From positions 84,749,677 through 84,813,676 of the forward strand of contig OZ007567.1 of NCBI GenBank assembly GCA_963931925.1: DNA of 64,000 bases. The letters are read 5' to 3'. The notes beneath the pieces were generated by a model that saw nothing but the letters and a program-made list of their open reading frames with translations, ran no database searches and was not told the DNA's origin. The position numbers and the translations under genes were made by a program. Shown here piece by piece: positions 33,956 through 44,500 of the stretch (position 1 is its first letter; each line of letters starts with the position of its first letter). This DNA is from Onchidella celtica. Lineage: Eukaryota; Mollusca; Gastropoda; Systellommatophora; Onchidiidae.

Positions 33956-34559
33956 CTGAAATGGAGAATAGATAAAGAGATCAGAGAATTAAACTCTGCT
34001 TGTGTTTTCACTCATATCTGTTCCATTTTCAACTTTGTGACAAACTGATTTTTCTTTTTCAAAGAAAAAAAAATAATTTGCATTTTACAGTTAGCTGCAG
34101 CCGTAGCCCCAAAATATTTTTGAAGTAATCAGTCACAATCTGTTCAGTTCACATTAACTGGCTCTGAAGTTTACATGAATACCGTACTAGTTCAAAATGC
34201 AAATTACCTCATGTTAACCTTTTCACTGCCACTGGTAAGCAATGCTAACAATAACTCATCAATAACTTACTGATAATAATTTATGTCAATCAAACATCTC
34301 TGTCTTAAACACTTCTGGGGGGGGGGGGGGGGGGGGTGAACCAGCCTACTTTGGGAAGCTGATACCAAAAAAACAACAAACCAACAACAACAAAAAAATG
34401 TTCAGCCAAGTCACCTGGACATTCTATTCTACATCTCAAAATGTAGGCTGAAAATTTTGCAATCATTATTTAGAAACTGTGACTTAGCCATCTATCACAA
34501 AGTAAAGAAGACTTGATATTTCCAAAACAGTGGTAGAAAATCAACCACTATCATATTAC
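33956..34559. other. Intron of the UIMC1 homologue
   Basis: AT-rich with a G run near 34,317-34,336. Nothing else is seen. Confidence 0.6.
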
Positions 34560-34581
34560 CTTCCCATATTTCAATTGTCTC
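34560..34581 (-). CDS. UIMC1: UIMC1 homologue, 22-bp microexon
   Basis: Minus-strand microexon between acceptor ATTCTATTGCAG and donor GGGAAG|GTAATA. It encodes RQLKYGK after a split Val codon (phase 2 in, phase 0 out). It is supported by perfect phase agreement with the 35-bp exon upstream and the large AIR exon downstream. Confidence 0.55.
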
Positions 34582-34944
34582 CTGCAATAGAATAAAAAAA
34601 ACAAATGCATAAAGATGTAAGGTAATATGCTTGTAAGTATTGTCATAAAAATACATGTACAGAGCTTAATATGATGATTATTCATTTGAAGGCAAGTAAG
34701 CCAACTTGGACACAGCCCACATGTAAACATAGATGTGAAACTCAAACTCTACAATGCCATTACACAAGTACCTGCCTTTCATGCTGCCTACGTTGCATTG
34801 TTCTTTGAGTAAATGTAGACAAGGATCAATCAAACAGTTCTAAAATTTATCAGTGTACAAAGAGCAAAGCAAAATGCATGAACTAAGGAAAATAATTGGC
34901 TAAATAACATACTGACACAAAATTATTTCATAGATCATACTTAC
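34582..34944. other. Intron of the UIMC1 homologue
   Basis: AT-rich intron of about 360 bp. No other feature is seen. Confidence 0.6.
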
Positions 34945-34979
34945 ACATAAGTTCTGTTCAGAGCTGCATGTAGTTCAAC
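34945..34979 (-). CDS. UIMC1: UIMC1 homologue, 35-bp exon
   Basis: Minus-strand exon from acceptor TTTTTTTTCAG, encoding VELHAALNRTY and leaving in phase 2 at donor ATGT|GTAAGT. A second possible donor two bases earlier (GTGTAA) is weaker and would break the phase of the following microexon. Confidence 0.55.
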
Positions 34980-35497
34980 CTGAAAAAAAAGAAAACAGGA
35001 AAAAAATCAGAAAAAAACGGCATGAAAGTCATTTCAATTTCTGCAGTTGGTTTCTTCCTCTTTTGGATAATTTAGTTTACATGGTAACCAATCTGATTTA
35101 CAGCAAGTTATCATGACGGAATGAAATATCTCCACTCAAAACTGTAGGAGAATAGAGAAATTTTGATCAAAATGATATTTGATGTGGCGTAAACTGGTAT
35201 TACATGCAAACAGCATTGCTAAATCTAATATTCTCAGAAGTTCAGTGTGAAGTTCTATGTGAGTAATGAAAATGTGATCAAGGTTTGTGAGGGTTTTAGC
35301 AAATAGACAAAAACTTTTTAATTTTTTTTATCTTAGGCGGGCTCTTAAAAAGAAAATTATGCACCTCTTTCATATAATTATTCAAAGTGATCAGATACCA
35401 AGGAAGTGTCACAAACCTCAGAAAGCATACTGCATTCTGAATGTTCCATATCAACAGGATTATTAGATATAGCTAAGCGCTCATCTGTGACACTCAC
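34980..35497. other. Intron of the UIMC1 homologue
   Basis: About 520 bp, AT-rich. No other feature is seen. Confidence 0.6.
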
Positions 35498-35594
35498 CTC
35501 ATTTTCATCACTGCTCTTAGGACTGTGGCTTGGTGACTGGGACTCTGGAATTGGATCTGGTGTATTTGACTTCTTTCTAAGGTGACCTGGTGTT
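35498..35594 (-). CDS. UIMC1: UIMC1 homologue, Ser/Pro exon
   Basis: 97-bp minus-strand exon, acceptor CTAGTTGCAG, donor GAG|GTGAGT, phase 2 in and phase 0 out. It encodes PGHLRKKSNTPDPIPESQSP followed by SHSPKSSDENE. Several Ser-Pro pairs are potential proline-directed phosphorylation sites (inference). Confidence 0.65.
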
Positions 35595-36356
35595 CTGCAA
35601 CTAGCATGCCAATTTGAAAAAAAAAAGGCAACACGTTATCGGTAAACGTATTTCAACTATGTTTCCGTCATCTTATTAGCAGATGTATAATTTTCAAATT
35701 CCCATGAGTTATAAAAATTAAGTATGCACTCCTGAAAATCTTTTCAAATAAGGAAGAAGCCCTCAGCTTTTTTCTTTTTTCCAGGGGATAACTTGGAGAA
35801 AGATCTCACACAATAGCCTTAGTGTCTGTACTGCCTTAGTGTCTGTACTGTTCCTCATTATCTCTTAATTTCAACAACTGTAAAACTGATTATACTCCAA
35901 TATTATACCACAGAAAAACTGAACCATGCATTTAGCAGACAGACATGCTTTTGTGCTGCTAACCAAGCAAGAACTCGCAGATAAGTAACATATCCTGTTT
36001 CCCTTCGATTCTATACATTTCCTGTTGAAATCTTTATTGTTCGATTGTTTTCTCTATTCCATTTTTTTTTTTTCTTGATAAAGGCGAAAGCCGAAAATTT
36101 GAGCATTTTCTGTCTTCTCTTTAGTTTGCTTTGTATTGTTTGGGTTTGATTTCTCATGCAGGGTTTCGCTACATACAACTTAAATCTTTTTGCCCAATTT
36201 TAACACTGATTATACTCCAAGTACCTCTACATATTCTTACTTCACAAAAAAGCCAGAGAAAGCAATTCAGGTGTGAAATAAAAATAGAGATAATATTCAT
36301 GCTATCCAGATCCATTCAAATGCCAAAACATGAACTGAGTGACTTTACTGACTCAC
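35595..36356. other. Intron of the UIMC1 homologue with an R-family repeat
   Basis: Contains a reverse-oriented R-family copy at about 36,040-36,200 (CTGTCTTCTCTTTAGTTTGC, then TTTTTGCCCAATTTTAAC). The rest is AT-rich. Confidence 0.55.
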
Positions 36357-36547
36357 GTTTCAGTACTGCCCACCAGCAAACGATTATCAGGTAAATCATA
36401 TGCCTGTGTTTCTCCATCGTCGTCGTCTTCTCCTTTCCCATCTTCCTCTTCACTATTTGAGACCAAATATGCATTTTGTTGTTCAGGTGAAGAACATTCT
36501 GTTTCCATTTGCATGTCCTTTGCATTATCAAGGCTGTCGTGAAGATG
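36357..36547 (-). CDS. UIMC1: UIMC1 homologue, acidic exon
   Basis: 191-bp minus-strand exon, acceptor ATACTTCCTCAG, donor GAAAC|GTGAGT, phase 0 in and phase 2 out. It encodes HLHDSLDNAKDMQMETECSS and an acidic run (SNSEEEDGKGEDDDDGE). No domain is recognised. Confidence 0.65.
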
Positions 36548-37778
36548 CTGAGGAAGTATCATTAATGAAAGCAAGACATGTCACTGCAGCCCTCTAATTT
36601 TTCATCTAACAAACTATTTCAGTGACATACAGGTAAAGTATGTCACTGAAGATAAGAAAGCAAAGATTTTGAACACAAAAGCACACTAACCTTAATATAG
36701 TAAAGAAATACAATGTATTGAGAACAATCGTAGCACTTTCAATCACGAGTAATTACGTCTCTTGTTGTTTATTTCATATTTTTCTTCATCACAAATTTTT
36801 CTCTAAAGTATTGAACAAGAGAGTGATGAGATGCTTTTCACATGTCTGTATTTGTGTCTCTCCTTCAATGACCAATTAAAAAGCAACATGTTTCAATTCA
36901 GTTTTATCACACCGTGCCTTTTAACACTCACCCTGCGCGCTACCCGTAAAGCCCGCTGCCCGGTCAGTGACCTTACTCACGGAGAATCTTATCTGGGGTC
37001 ACTGACCCGTGCCGCTAGACGATGACCACATACGCTGTCCATGTGCTTCGGTTTTTATTGATCGGTATGAAAACATTCGCTGCTATGCCTTATCACGCTT
37101 GATAATGAATTAACCAGCAAAACCTTAGTCTGTCAGTCTCTAACCAATGATCTGACTTATGATTCCAAACTGACAGCTGTAGTTTTCGTGAGAACGAAGC
37201 ATGATAACTAGCTACGCCCTCCCAAGCCCTACACAAATGGTTTCATCCTGATTGACACATACTAATAAACCAATGTGGGCATTTGGGGCAAAGATTATTT
37301 CAGAGCTTGTTTCTGATTGGTTCTTAGATACAGACAACTCCAGATGGTGGTCAGCTTGTGAGAAAATGAGATAATATTGCAAGTTTGTTGAGCAACAGTT
37401 CGCATGTCGATGTTACATCTTTTGAAAGTGTGGGGAGAGCCTTTGAAAGCTTAGTCTTTGTGATTCTGACCAGTGGTTCACTGGTTAACATGTCCATGTC
37501 ACAATGCGTTTGATTTAGAAGAGATACAGTGAACAATAACACGGTGGTTACGTCTCAAAAAGGTCAGTGACCCGACGCCTGAAAATAGGGCTTGCGCGTG
37601 GCCCGGTCAGCTTGACCTGGGCGACTTTTGCCGCCCGTGCGGCGTGAGCGCTTGCAAGTCAATACCGACTATTGCCGCCCCGCGCAGGGCGAGGGTTAAG
37701 ATGACAACTGTATTCATGCCAAAAATACAAACTGGTCGGTGGAGCTGCAGTTTGTCAAATTTCTTACAGTATCCTTAC
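36548..37778. other. Intron of the UIMC1 homologue with a piggyBac-type element
   Basis: The intron is largely filled by the 771-bp TTAA-flanked element at 36,925-37,695. Confidence 0.65.
36925..37695. mobile_element. 771-bp piggyBac-type MITE, copy A
   Basis: Flanked by TTAA on both sides (36,921-36,924 and 37,696-37,699). The left end CACTCACCCTGCGCG pairs with the right end, whose reverse complement is CCCTCGCCCTGCGCG. A closely related copy lies at 52,424-53,189, also within TTAA. The two are alignable along nearly their whole length (for example CCGGTCAGTGACCTTACTCA in both). No transposase core is visible. Confidence 0.75.
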
Positions 37779-38045
37779 CTGTGATGTGTTCAAACGGTCT
37801 TTCCTATGGCACAGAAAAGACTCGCATGGTTTTTCCTTCAATATGTAGTTCAATTCCTCTGGCTGTTGTTCCATTTCTTCTACATTTGACAAGTGACTGT
37901 CTGAAGATTCCTCTGCCATGACCTCAGGAGCCTGAGTTTCTCCAGCATCGGTGTCACTATCATCACCATGCACAGAAAGGGGACTGTCAGCTTTAGAAGT
38001 GCTCTGGGGAATGTCGACTTTAGAAGTGCTCTGTTTTGCTTGAGG
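37779..38045 (-). CDS. UIMC1: UIMC1 homologue, Gln/Ser/Glu-rich exon
   Basis: 267-bp minus-strand exon (89 codons, phase 0 both sides), acceptor TTGTTTTGCAG, donor CAG|GTAAGG. It includes QSTSKVDIPQ and QSTSKADSP, a short internal repeat, then an acidic segment (EESSDSHLSNVEEMEQQPEE). No domain is recognised. Confidence 0.7.
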
Positions 38046-38656
38046 CTGCAAAACAAGATTCGAAGGACACAAGAATGAAATAATAATTCTGTAAATCTCT
38101 TTATGTTGTATTCATACAATATGTATGCTAATGTTTTCTTCCACATGCAAAATAAAGAAACATGACCCATTTCCAGACTGCATAAAATTATAAGACATAC
38201 CTTAACAGGAAAAACCATCCATGTGAAGGTAGAATAGAATGTGTAAAATTTTCATGCAACATTCAGTATGTTAGCGTTTTGAATTTCAGATATGACAGTT
38301 GTCCTAACTAGCTATGATGAACTTTAGAGTTGGCACTGGATGTACTGAATATTTCTCTTCCCAATCTGTTTCTTCATTCATCACAGAATGTATGTCTGAA
38401 TATCAGATCAGTCATTCCACTGAATCGTTTATTATTATTATGGAATGGTATTTCATAACAATACAATAAGCGGTAATGTAGCCTGTCTTTATTTTTTGTA
38501 AAAGATAAAAAAAACAGAGGAAGTTTTAAGGGGTGCAGGGCAACTCCTTTTAAACTTCCTATACCTTATCAACATATTTCACTGTGGGACAACGTCTTAA
38601 TAGGAAAAAAAACTCTTGCCTACACATCCAAAAACCAAAGTCTTATCAATACCTAC
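38046..38656. other. Intron of the UIMC1 homologue
   Basis: About 610 bp, AT-rich. No other feature is seen. Confidence 0.6.
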
Positions 38657-39392
38657 CTGTTTATTCAGAGTCAGCTTTGAATTTGTTTTTGCATGATTTG
38701 CATATTCACAACCTTTCTCATTATAATCTTGCTGTTTTGGATGTGGCAGAACATTCATTCTGTTTCCTATGTTCTGAGCTGCAAAATCAATATTAAGTGC
38801 GGTTTTTTTTCTGTCATCAGACTGTTGTTTCATGTCTCTGACATTTCTCGTTTGTTTGGCTGATCGATGCTTCAACCACTTTGTTCCGACACCTTTGCTT
38901 TTGGATCTATCATTTTTTACACTAGTTTCTTTCATTACTCCTGCATCTGGTAATGACTCTGAGATCTTCTCTGTCTTTCCATAATCCATATCATAAATAT
39001 CATTCTTACTTGCTGACTGCAAATTTTTGTTCACTTTACTAACATCAACACTGCTGATAATATTACGGCCACCACTGTCTAATACTTGTTTCTCTGTAAG
39101 ATTTTCTTCACTGAGTTTATCTCTGTTCAAAGCCTTGCAATGAAGCCCACTTGATGAATATGTAGTACTTATATTTTTTGTCTTCCCTTTCTCGGCTTTT
39201 TCGAAGAGATGGGATTTTGTGACCTTCATCAATGACCTGACATTGATTTTCTTATCTGCGTCTCCTTCTTTTTGTGTTCTATTCCTGTCCTGATCACTTG
39301 GCTCATCGGCTTGTCTTACATGATTCTCTACATGTACACTGGATTTCTTATGTGGCTGAAATTCATTCCTCAAATTTTCTGGACATAGTTTC
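38657..39392 (-). CDS. UIMC1: UIMC1 homologue exon, 3' part, interrupted by the retrotransposon
   Basis: This is the larger piece of one coding exon, read on the minus strand. The other piece is 47,727-47,821. When the inserted element and one copy of its 5-bp duplication are skipped, the frame runs straight through: ...FTVRKL joins CPENLRNEFQPHKK. The rejoined exon is 831 bp (277 codons, phase 0 both sides) between acceptor ATGTTGCAG and donor AACAG|GTAGGT. The product is Lys/Asp/Ser-rich (VRQADEPSDQDRNRTQKEGD) without a known domain. With the insertion present this piece can only be translated from internal starts or by removal of the element. Confidence 0.75.
39388..39392. repeat. 5-bp target-site duplication GTTTC (left copy)
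   Basis: GTTTC directly precedes the 5' LTR and is repeated directly after the 3' LTR at 47,722-47,726. A 5-bp duplication is usual for Ty3/gypsy integrases. Confidence 0.9.
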
Positions 39393-40584
39393 TGTCACGA
39401 GTGGAGTGAGTGCAATTAAGGGGATTGCTACAGAGCGGGTGTAGAGTAAGGACTCACAGTAGACAGCAAGTTAAGCGTGCTGTTGTGAGTAGTGGGGGGG
39501 GGGGGGTCTGAATGAGGCGAAAGCGCTGTATAACTATCACTGCAAGTTAGAAGGTCCGACGGATCGGACCTGTGCATAAGAGCCCATCGGGCGGACATAA
39601 AGGGAAGCGGTCGAGAAGACTAGTGAGAGTCTTTCCAGTTATGACTGGTATGTAGAATGTTGATTGATTATTATGATTGATGTATTATATTATATTCGTC
39701 TATTACCATGATGTGAATAAGTATATGTGAGGAATGTGGAAGTCCGTGATATTGGATATAGCAATGTGCGCCATGAGCGATAGATGAAAGTGAGTTCATG
39801 GATTTGTAGCGCGAGTGAGTAGTGTGTACTCCGATGGAAGGGTGTTACCGTAAGATGTGTGGTGAGTGAAAGGTGAACTAGTGTGTGTACGTTTCATGGG
39901 TTGTAAGGAGAGGTGGAGTGAATAGAAATGGTAGGGTATTATACCAATGTAATATTATTCTTGTAGGTGTCGGGGACGGGCCGCAGAGCCACCTCGATGA
40001 GCACAGGGGATAGGCCAGCATAGGGCCGGAGGCCACACATAGGCCGGAAGTGAGGCTGTCAGTGCAGGACAGTAGAGGCACATAAAGTCGTGGCAGTCAG
40101 GCCACGGACAGGGACGTAGATATGAGAGTGAATGAGATACTATATTGTTGCCATGTTGATAGGCTAGTGAACTGATATTATGTTGTTGCCATGTTGATGG
40201 CTATGGAAATAATAATGTGTTATTGCCCTGCTGAGGTGCTAGGGGAGTGCTAAGGTGTATGACAATAGGAAGGTGATATTGAGAGACTGCGGTGCCAGTG
40301 AATCATTAATGTACTATTAAGACCCTGAGGGGAGAGGCTGAGGCCGAAGTGCCTTTAGGAGTAACTACCGGATTGTGGATCCGAGGGAGAGTGTGTGTGA
40401 GAATAAGGCCGTTGTACGGCAGTCATTTCAATAATATAATATATGTAATTGCGCTATTATATGTATAATTATGTTTAATAAATGTGTGAGTCTGATGGGT
40501 TGTTTTGTTAAGTGTTAAACTTGTTTGTTCGTGATTGTCGTCCTGTCATAAACTATTACATTTCCCAGTCTGGGATTTGTGACA
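39393..40584 (+). repeat. 5' LTR
   Basis: Starts TGTCAC and ends GTGACA, a 6-bp inverted terminal pair with canonical TG...CA ends. Includes a 13-G run near 39,494-39,506, a TATTATATTATATT stretch near 39,684-39,700 that could serve as promoter core, and AATAAA at 40,477-40,482. The matching 3' LTR reads the same except for the G-run length (17). Confidence 0.95.
40477..40482 (+). terminator. LTR poly(A) signal
   Basis: AATAAA about 100 bp before the LTR end. The equivalent copy in the 3' LTR would direct polyadenylation of the element's transcript. Confidence 0.5.
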
Positions 40585-40585
40585 T

Positions 40586-40598
40586 TGGGGGCTCGTCC
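40586..40598 (+). promoter_or_regulatory. Primer-binding site, tRNA-Pro type
   Basis: TGGGGGCTCGTCC starts one base after the LTR. It equals the first 13 bases of the tRNA-Pro-complementary primer site known from several vertebrate retroviruses. It would prime minus-strand DNA synthesis. Confidence 0.8.
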
Positions 40599-41518
40599 AT
40601 TGTGACTCGTCCATTTTCGTAATATTTAGTTGTAGTTAGTTAGTAGTAGGTATTTGTGCTGTCTTGTTCGTTGGATGAATGGACATTTCATGATATGATT
40701 TATGTATATTGATGAATATGTATTGATACATGTATTGCTATGAATAGGTATTAATGTGTACTTAAACTTTCCAGAGTGTGTGCGTGCCAGCCTGTAGAGG
40801 TCAAGCAGCCAGAGCTCCGAGAAAACGGGAGAAATTTAGATCAAGGGTGAAAGTTAAGTGAAATTCTGAAATTTTGTACCCTGGATTGAGGGCTGTCTTT
40901 TCTTCTGTCTTTTTCCGCTGTTTTTCTGTTTTCGTTGTAATTGATTATACGGGCGGTGGCGCGGGTTTGCTGTGTTGAACTTAGTTTATCCTTTTAAAAA
41001 GGTGTGGTAAACTTTGGAACTTCGTTCATCACAGTGACCAGTTCTGTAGGGACCTGTAATATTGTTTAGTTGTATCGTCGATATCTTCCTCGTTGTTTTA
41101 GGAAGACGTTTCTCTTGTCCTTCTCCTCCCTATCTGTAGATACGTTCTTTTTTTTCAGACTCTGTTCTTGTTCGTACCGTGTTGTGTAATCGGCGTAGTA
41201 GGTTGCATTTTTTTTTCCATTATATTTTCTTTTTTACGTCTTTGTCCTAGTCTGGTTCGTTGTCCTTGACGTACTTGTGGTCCTTCTACTGTATTTCTTC
41301 ATTCTTGTCGTTTCTATTTTCTTTTATAATTAATAGTGCTATACATTTTATAGATATAGAATTAGTTGTGCTGTAAAGGTAAATTTCTGAATTGTATTTG
41401 AGACAATTGGGTATTGTTATATCTGGTGTGATCTCAGGTCTCTGGTCGTGTTGCTAGTGATCATACCGACAGGGTAGCCGTTTTCATAGTATACATACCA
41501 TAACCATAAATCTGTGAA
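40599..41518 (+). other. 5' leader of the retrotransposon
   Basis: About 920 bp of T-rich sequence between the primer-binding site and the gag-pol start. No reading frame of note. It would hold packaging signals and possibly translation-control elements (inference). Confidence 0.6.
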
Positions 41519-44500
41519 ATGGCGGAACTCCAACAACTAATGAAGTTGGGTAAGGAACTTGGCCTGGAGGGAGAAGAGCTACGCGGCTGGATTAAAGAAC
41601 AGCAGGCGGATTTGCGCGATGATCGTGCTAAGGATAGAGAGCGAGAAAAAGAGGCTAAGGATAAGCAACAGGAAAGAGAGGCTAAGGATAAGGAAGAGGA
41701 AAGAGAGTTTAAGTTAAAGGAGTTGCAACAGGAGAGGGAGTTAAAGTTAAAGGAGATAGAGGCGCAAGTAAAGATTGCGGAGTTAGAACTCAAGAAGAAT
41801 ACGCCAGCGGAAACGGCTGAGCGGCAGGTACACAATAAAGGTGGTGTTAGGATTAAGCTCCCTACGTTCGATGACCGGAAGGACGACATAGACGCCTTCC
41901 TTTACAGGTTCGAACTGAACGCACAATTGCAATGGGGGGAAAATAAGGAATTATGGGCCACGTACCTGGCGTCTCTGTTGCAGGGGCGAGCGTTAACCTA
42001 CTTTAAAGAGCTACAGCGCGAAGACGTGCAAGATTACGATAAGCTGAAGGCTTTGCTGCTTCGCCGATTTGCGCGTACCGAGGAATATTTCCGGGAGCAG
42101 TTTAGGCGGGCACGTGCAGATACCAGGGAGGACTTTGCTGCCTTCGTCGCGAGACTAACGGAGTATTTCGCGAACTGGGTAGACTTGGCGCATGTGGGCG
42201 CGGATTTCGCTAAACTGAAAGACCTAATGATCCGCGACCAGCTGTACGCGTCGTGCCACAAAGATCTGGTGGCTTTCCTGAAAGAGAACGAACCCGCGAC
42301 GGTGCAGGAGGCGTCTAAGTTGGCGGAGGCATACCGTACGGCGCATGCGTCCAAACCAGTCGCCAGGGCGTACGTCCAAGATGCTGGGTACGTCGCCGTT
42401 GTCGAGGGGTCGCCGGCAGGACTTAGGGACAGGTCGCGTCAGCGTGGTGCCTATAGCGGGCAAGCCCAGGGGCAGCGTAGGGGCCATCACCAATCACCGG
42501 CATATGGATCCGGTAAGTTTGACCGAGCAGGAGGGCTAGGTCGCGGTAATGGCCGGGGGCGAATTGTGACCTTTGCCGATGACCGACGGCATAGGGACTC
42601 TAGTTCCGGTCGCGATGGGTCACGGGGACCCAGGCCTAGTACAGCACAGGGAGCGGAGTGTTGGACTTGCGGACGCGTGGGCCACTTTTCACGCGAGTGT
42701 AGGGCCGCGAAGTGTTGGAACTGCGGAAGAGCAGATCACATCAGCGTGAACTGCCCTGCAGGTAGGATAGCGGCGAACGCGGACAGTAGCTCCAGTCCAT
42801 GTTCCCCAAATAAATTTCATCATGCGGCTGCGTGCGTTACATCGGACAACGGAGGCGGACAGTATTCTAAGTGTCCCAGTTGTGAGAAGTTATTATCTTC
42901 CGGTGTTTTACCTTGTGGGAGAAAGATCCCCGTCATAAATTCATGTCATACAGGAGGTGGTCTTAGGGTTTATCCGGGGTTTGTTGGGGACGAACCGGTC
43001 TCGGTTTTACGAGATACAGGATCTACCGTTGTGGGAGTGCATAGGGACTGCATTCGGGATTCACAGCTTACAGGTGAGACTGTCCCGTGCATCCAATTTT
43101 CGGGGGCCATTGAGAAATTACCCATGGCAAGAATAATGATAGATACACCTTTTCTTAGCGGGGAAGTCGAAGCAGTCGTTGGTTGTTTTCCAGGCGCCCA
43201 GCTCATCATTGGGAATGTATCACGGGTAGTTTCCCCTTCCGATGAGAACGTGCAAGCATGGTCGCAATCAAAGGGTATTGACTTTTGCGCCGCGGTCGAA
43301 ACACGTCGACGGGTAGCTGATATAGACAAGATTAGACCTTTGGCTACGCCAGCGGTCAACCTAGATATCACGCCAGAGCGCTTGGCGAGATTACAAAGGG
43401 AGGACCCATCATTAAACCCATGTTTTGGGGAAGCGCGAACCGAGAAAACGAGGAGATATAAGAACGGGTCATCTTCTTTTATTGTTCAGGCGGGCATTCT
43501 GTTCCGTAAGTATGTAACGGTGTCCTCCATTTTAAAGCAGGTCGTTGTGCCAGCGTTGCTGATCGCAACAGTATTGCATTTGGCACATGATGTCCCATTA
43601 GCGGGTCATATGGGGATAGCTAGAACCAAAGAAAGGGTTCTTAAAAATTTTTACTGGCCATCAATCCACAGAGATGTGCAGGTCTATTGTAAGACGTGCA
43701 GTGCGTGCCAAAAGACGACGCATAAGGGTCGTACACCCCAGGCTCCTCTTCAGAAGATCCCCACGGTCTCGGAACCGTTTAAAAAGGTCTCGATAGACCT
43801 TGTTGGCCCCATTCACCCAGCGACCGATAGGGGGAATCGATTTTTCTTAACGGTCATATGTAATGCTACGAGATGGCCAGAGGCGGTTCCTCTGCGGACC
43901 ATAACGTCTGAAGCAGTCGCGGAAGCGTTGTTTGCAATTTTCGCTAGGGTAGGAATACCAGAGCAAATTCTGTCTGATAGGGGCGCGCAATTTACGTCGC
44001 AGATGATGAAGGAATTGTTCCGCTTATTCAGTATACAACCCATCACTACCACCCCTTATCATCCGCAGGCTAATGGCATGTGCGAGAGATTGAACTCGAC
44101 GTTAAAGTCGATGCTGCGTAAGGTAGCTGCTGATCGCCCTAAAGATTGGGATAGATATATCCCTGCAGTGTTATTCGCGTACAGAGAGGTACGGCAGGAG
44201 TCAACGGGATTCTCGCCGTTCGAAATGATGTACGGTCGTAGTCCTAGGGGCCCAACTGATGTTCTTCGGGACATGATGACGTCGCCATCGTCGGGAGACG
44301 ATGAGCAGATTTCGGTGTTTCAGTACCTTGTTGATTTAAGAGAAAGACTATCTTCAGCGCGCACTATAGCAGAAGAAGCTTCTGGTATCGCTTCGAAAAG
44401 AGCAAAAGACTATAAAGATAGAGGGTCCAAACTGAGAATTTTTAAGCCAGGAGACAAGGTTCTGCTGTTGTTACCTACGGACCATAATAAGTTATTGATG

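Noticed and set aside
39878-40081. 67-codon minus-strand frame present identically in both LTRs (also 47,015-47,218)
   Set aside because: Identity is explained by LTR duplication. It has no match to a retroelement accessory protein that I know and no supporting signals.
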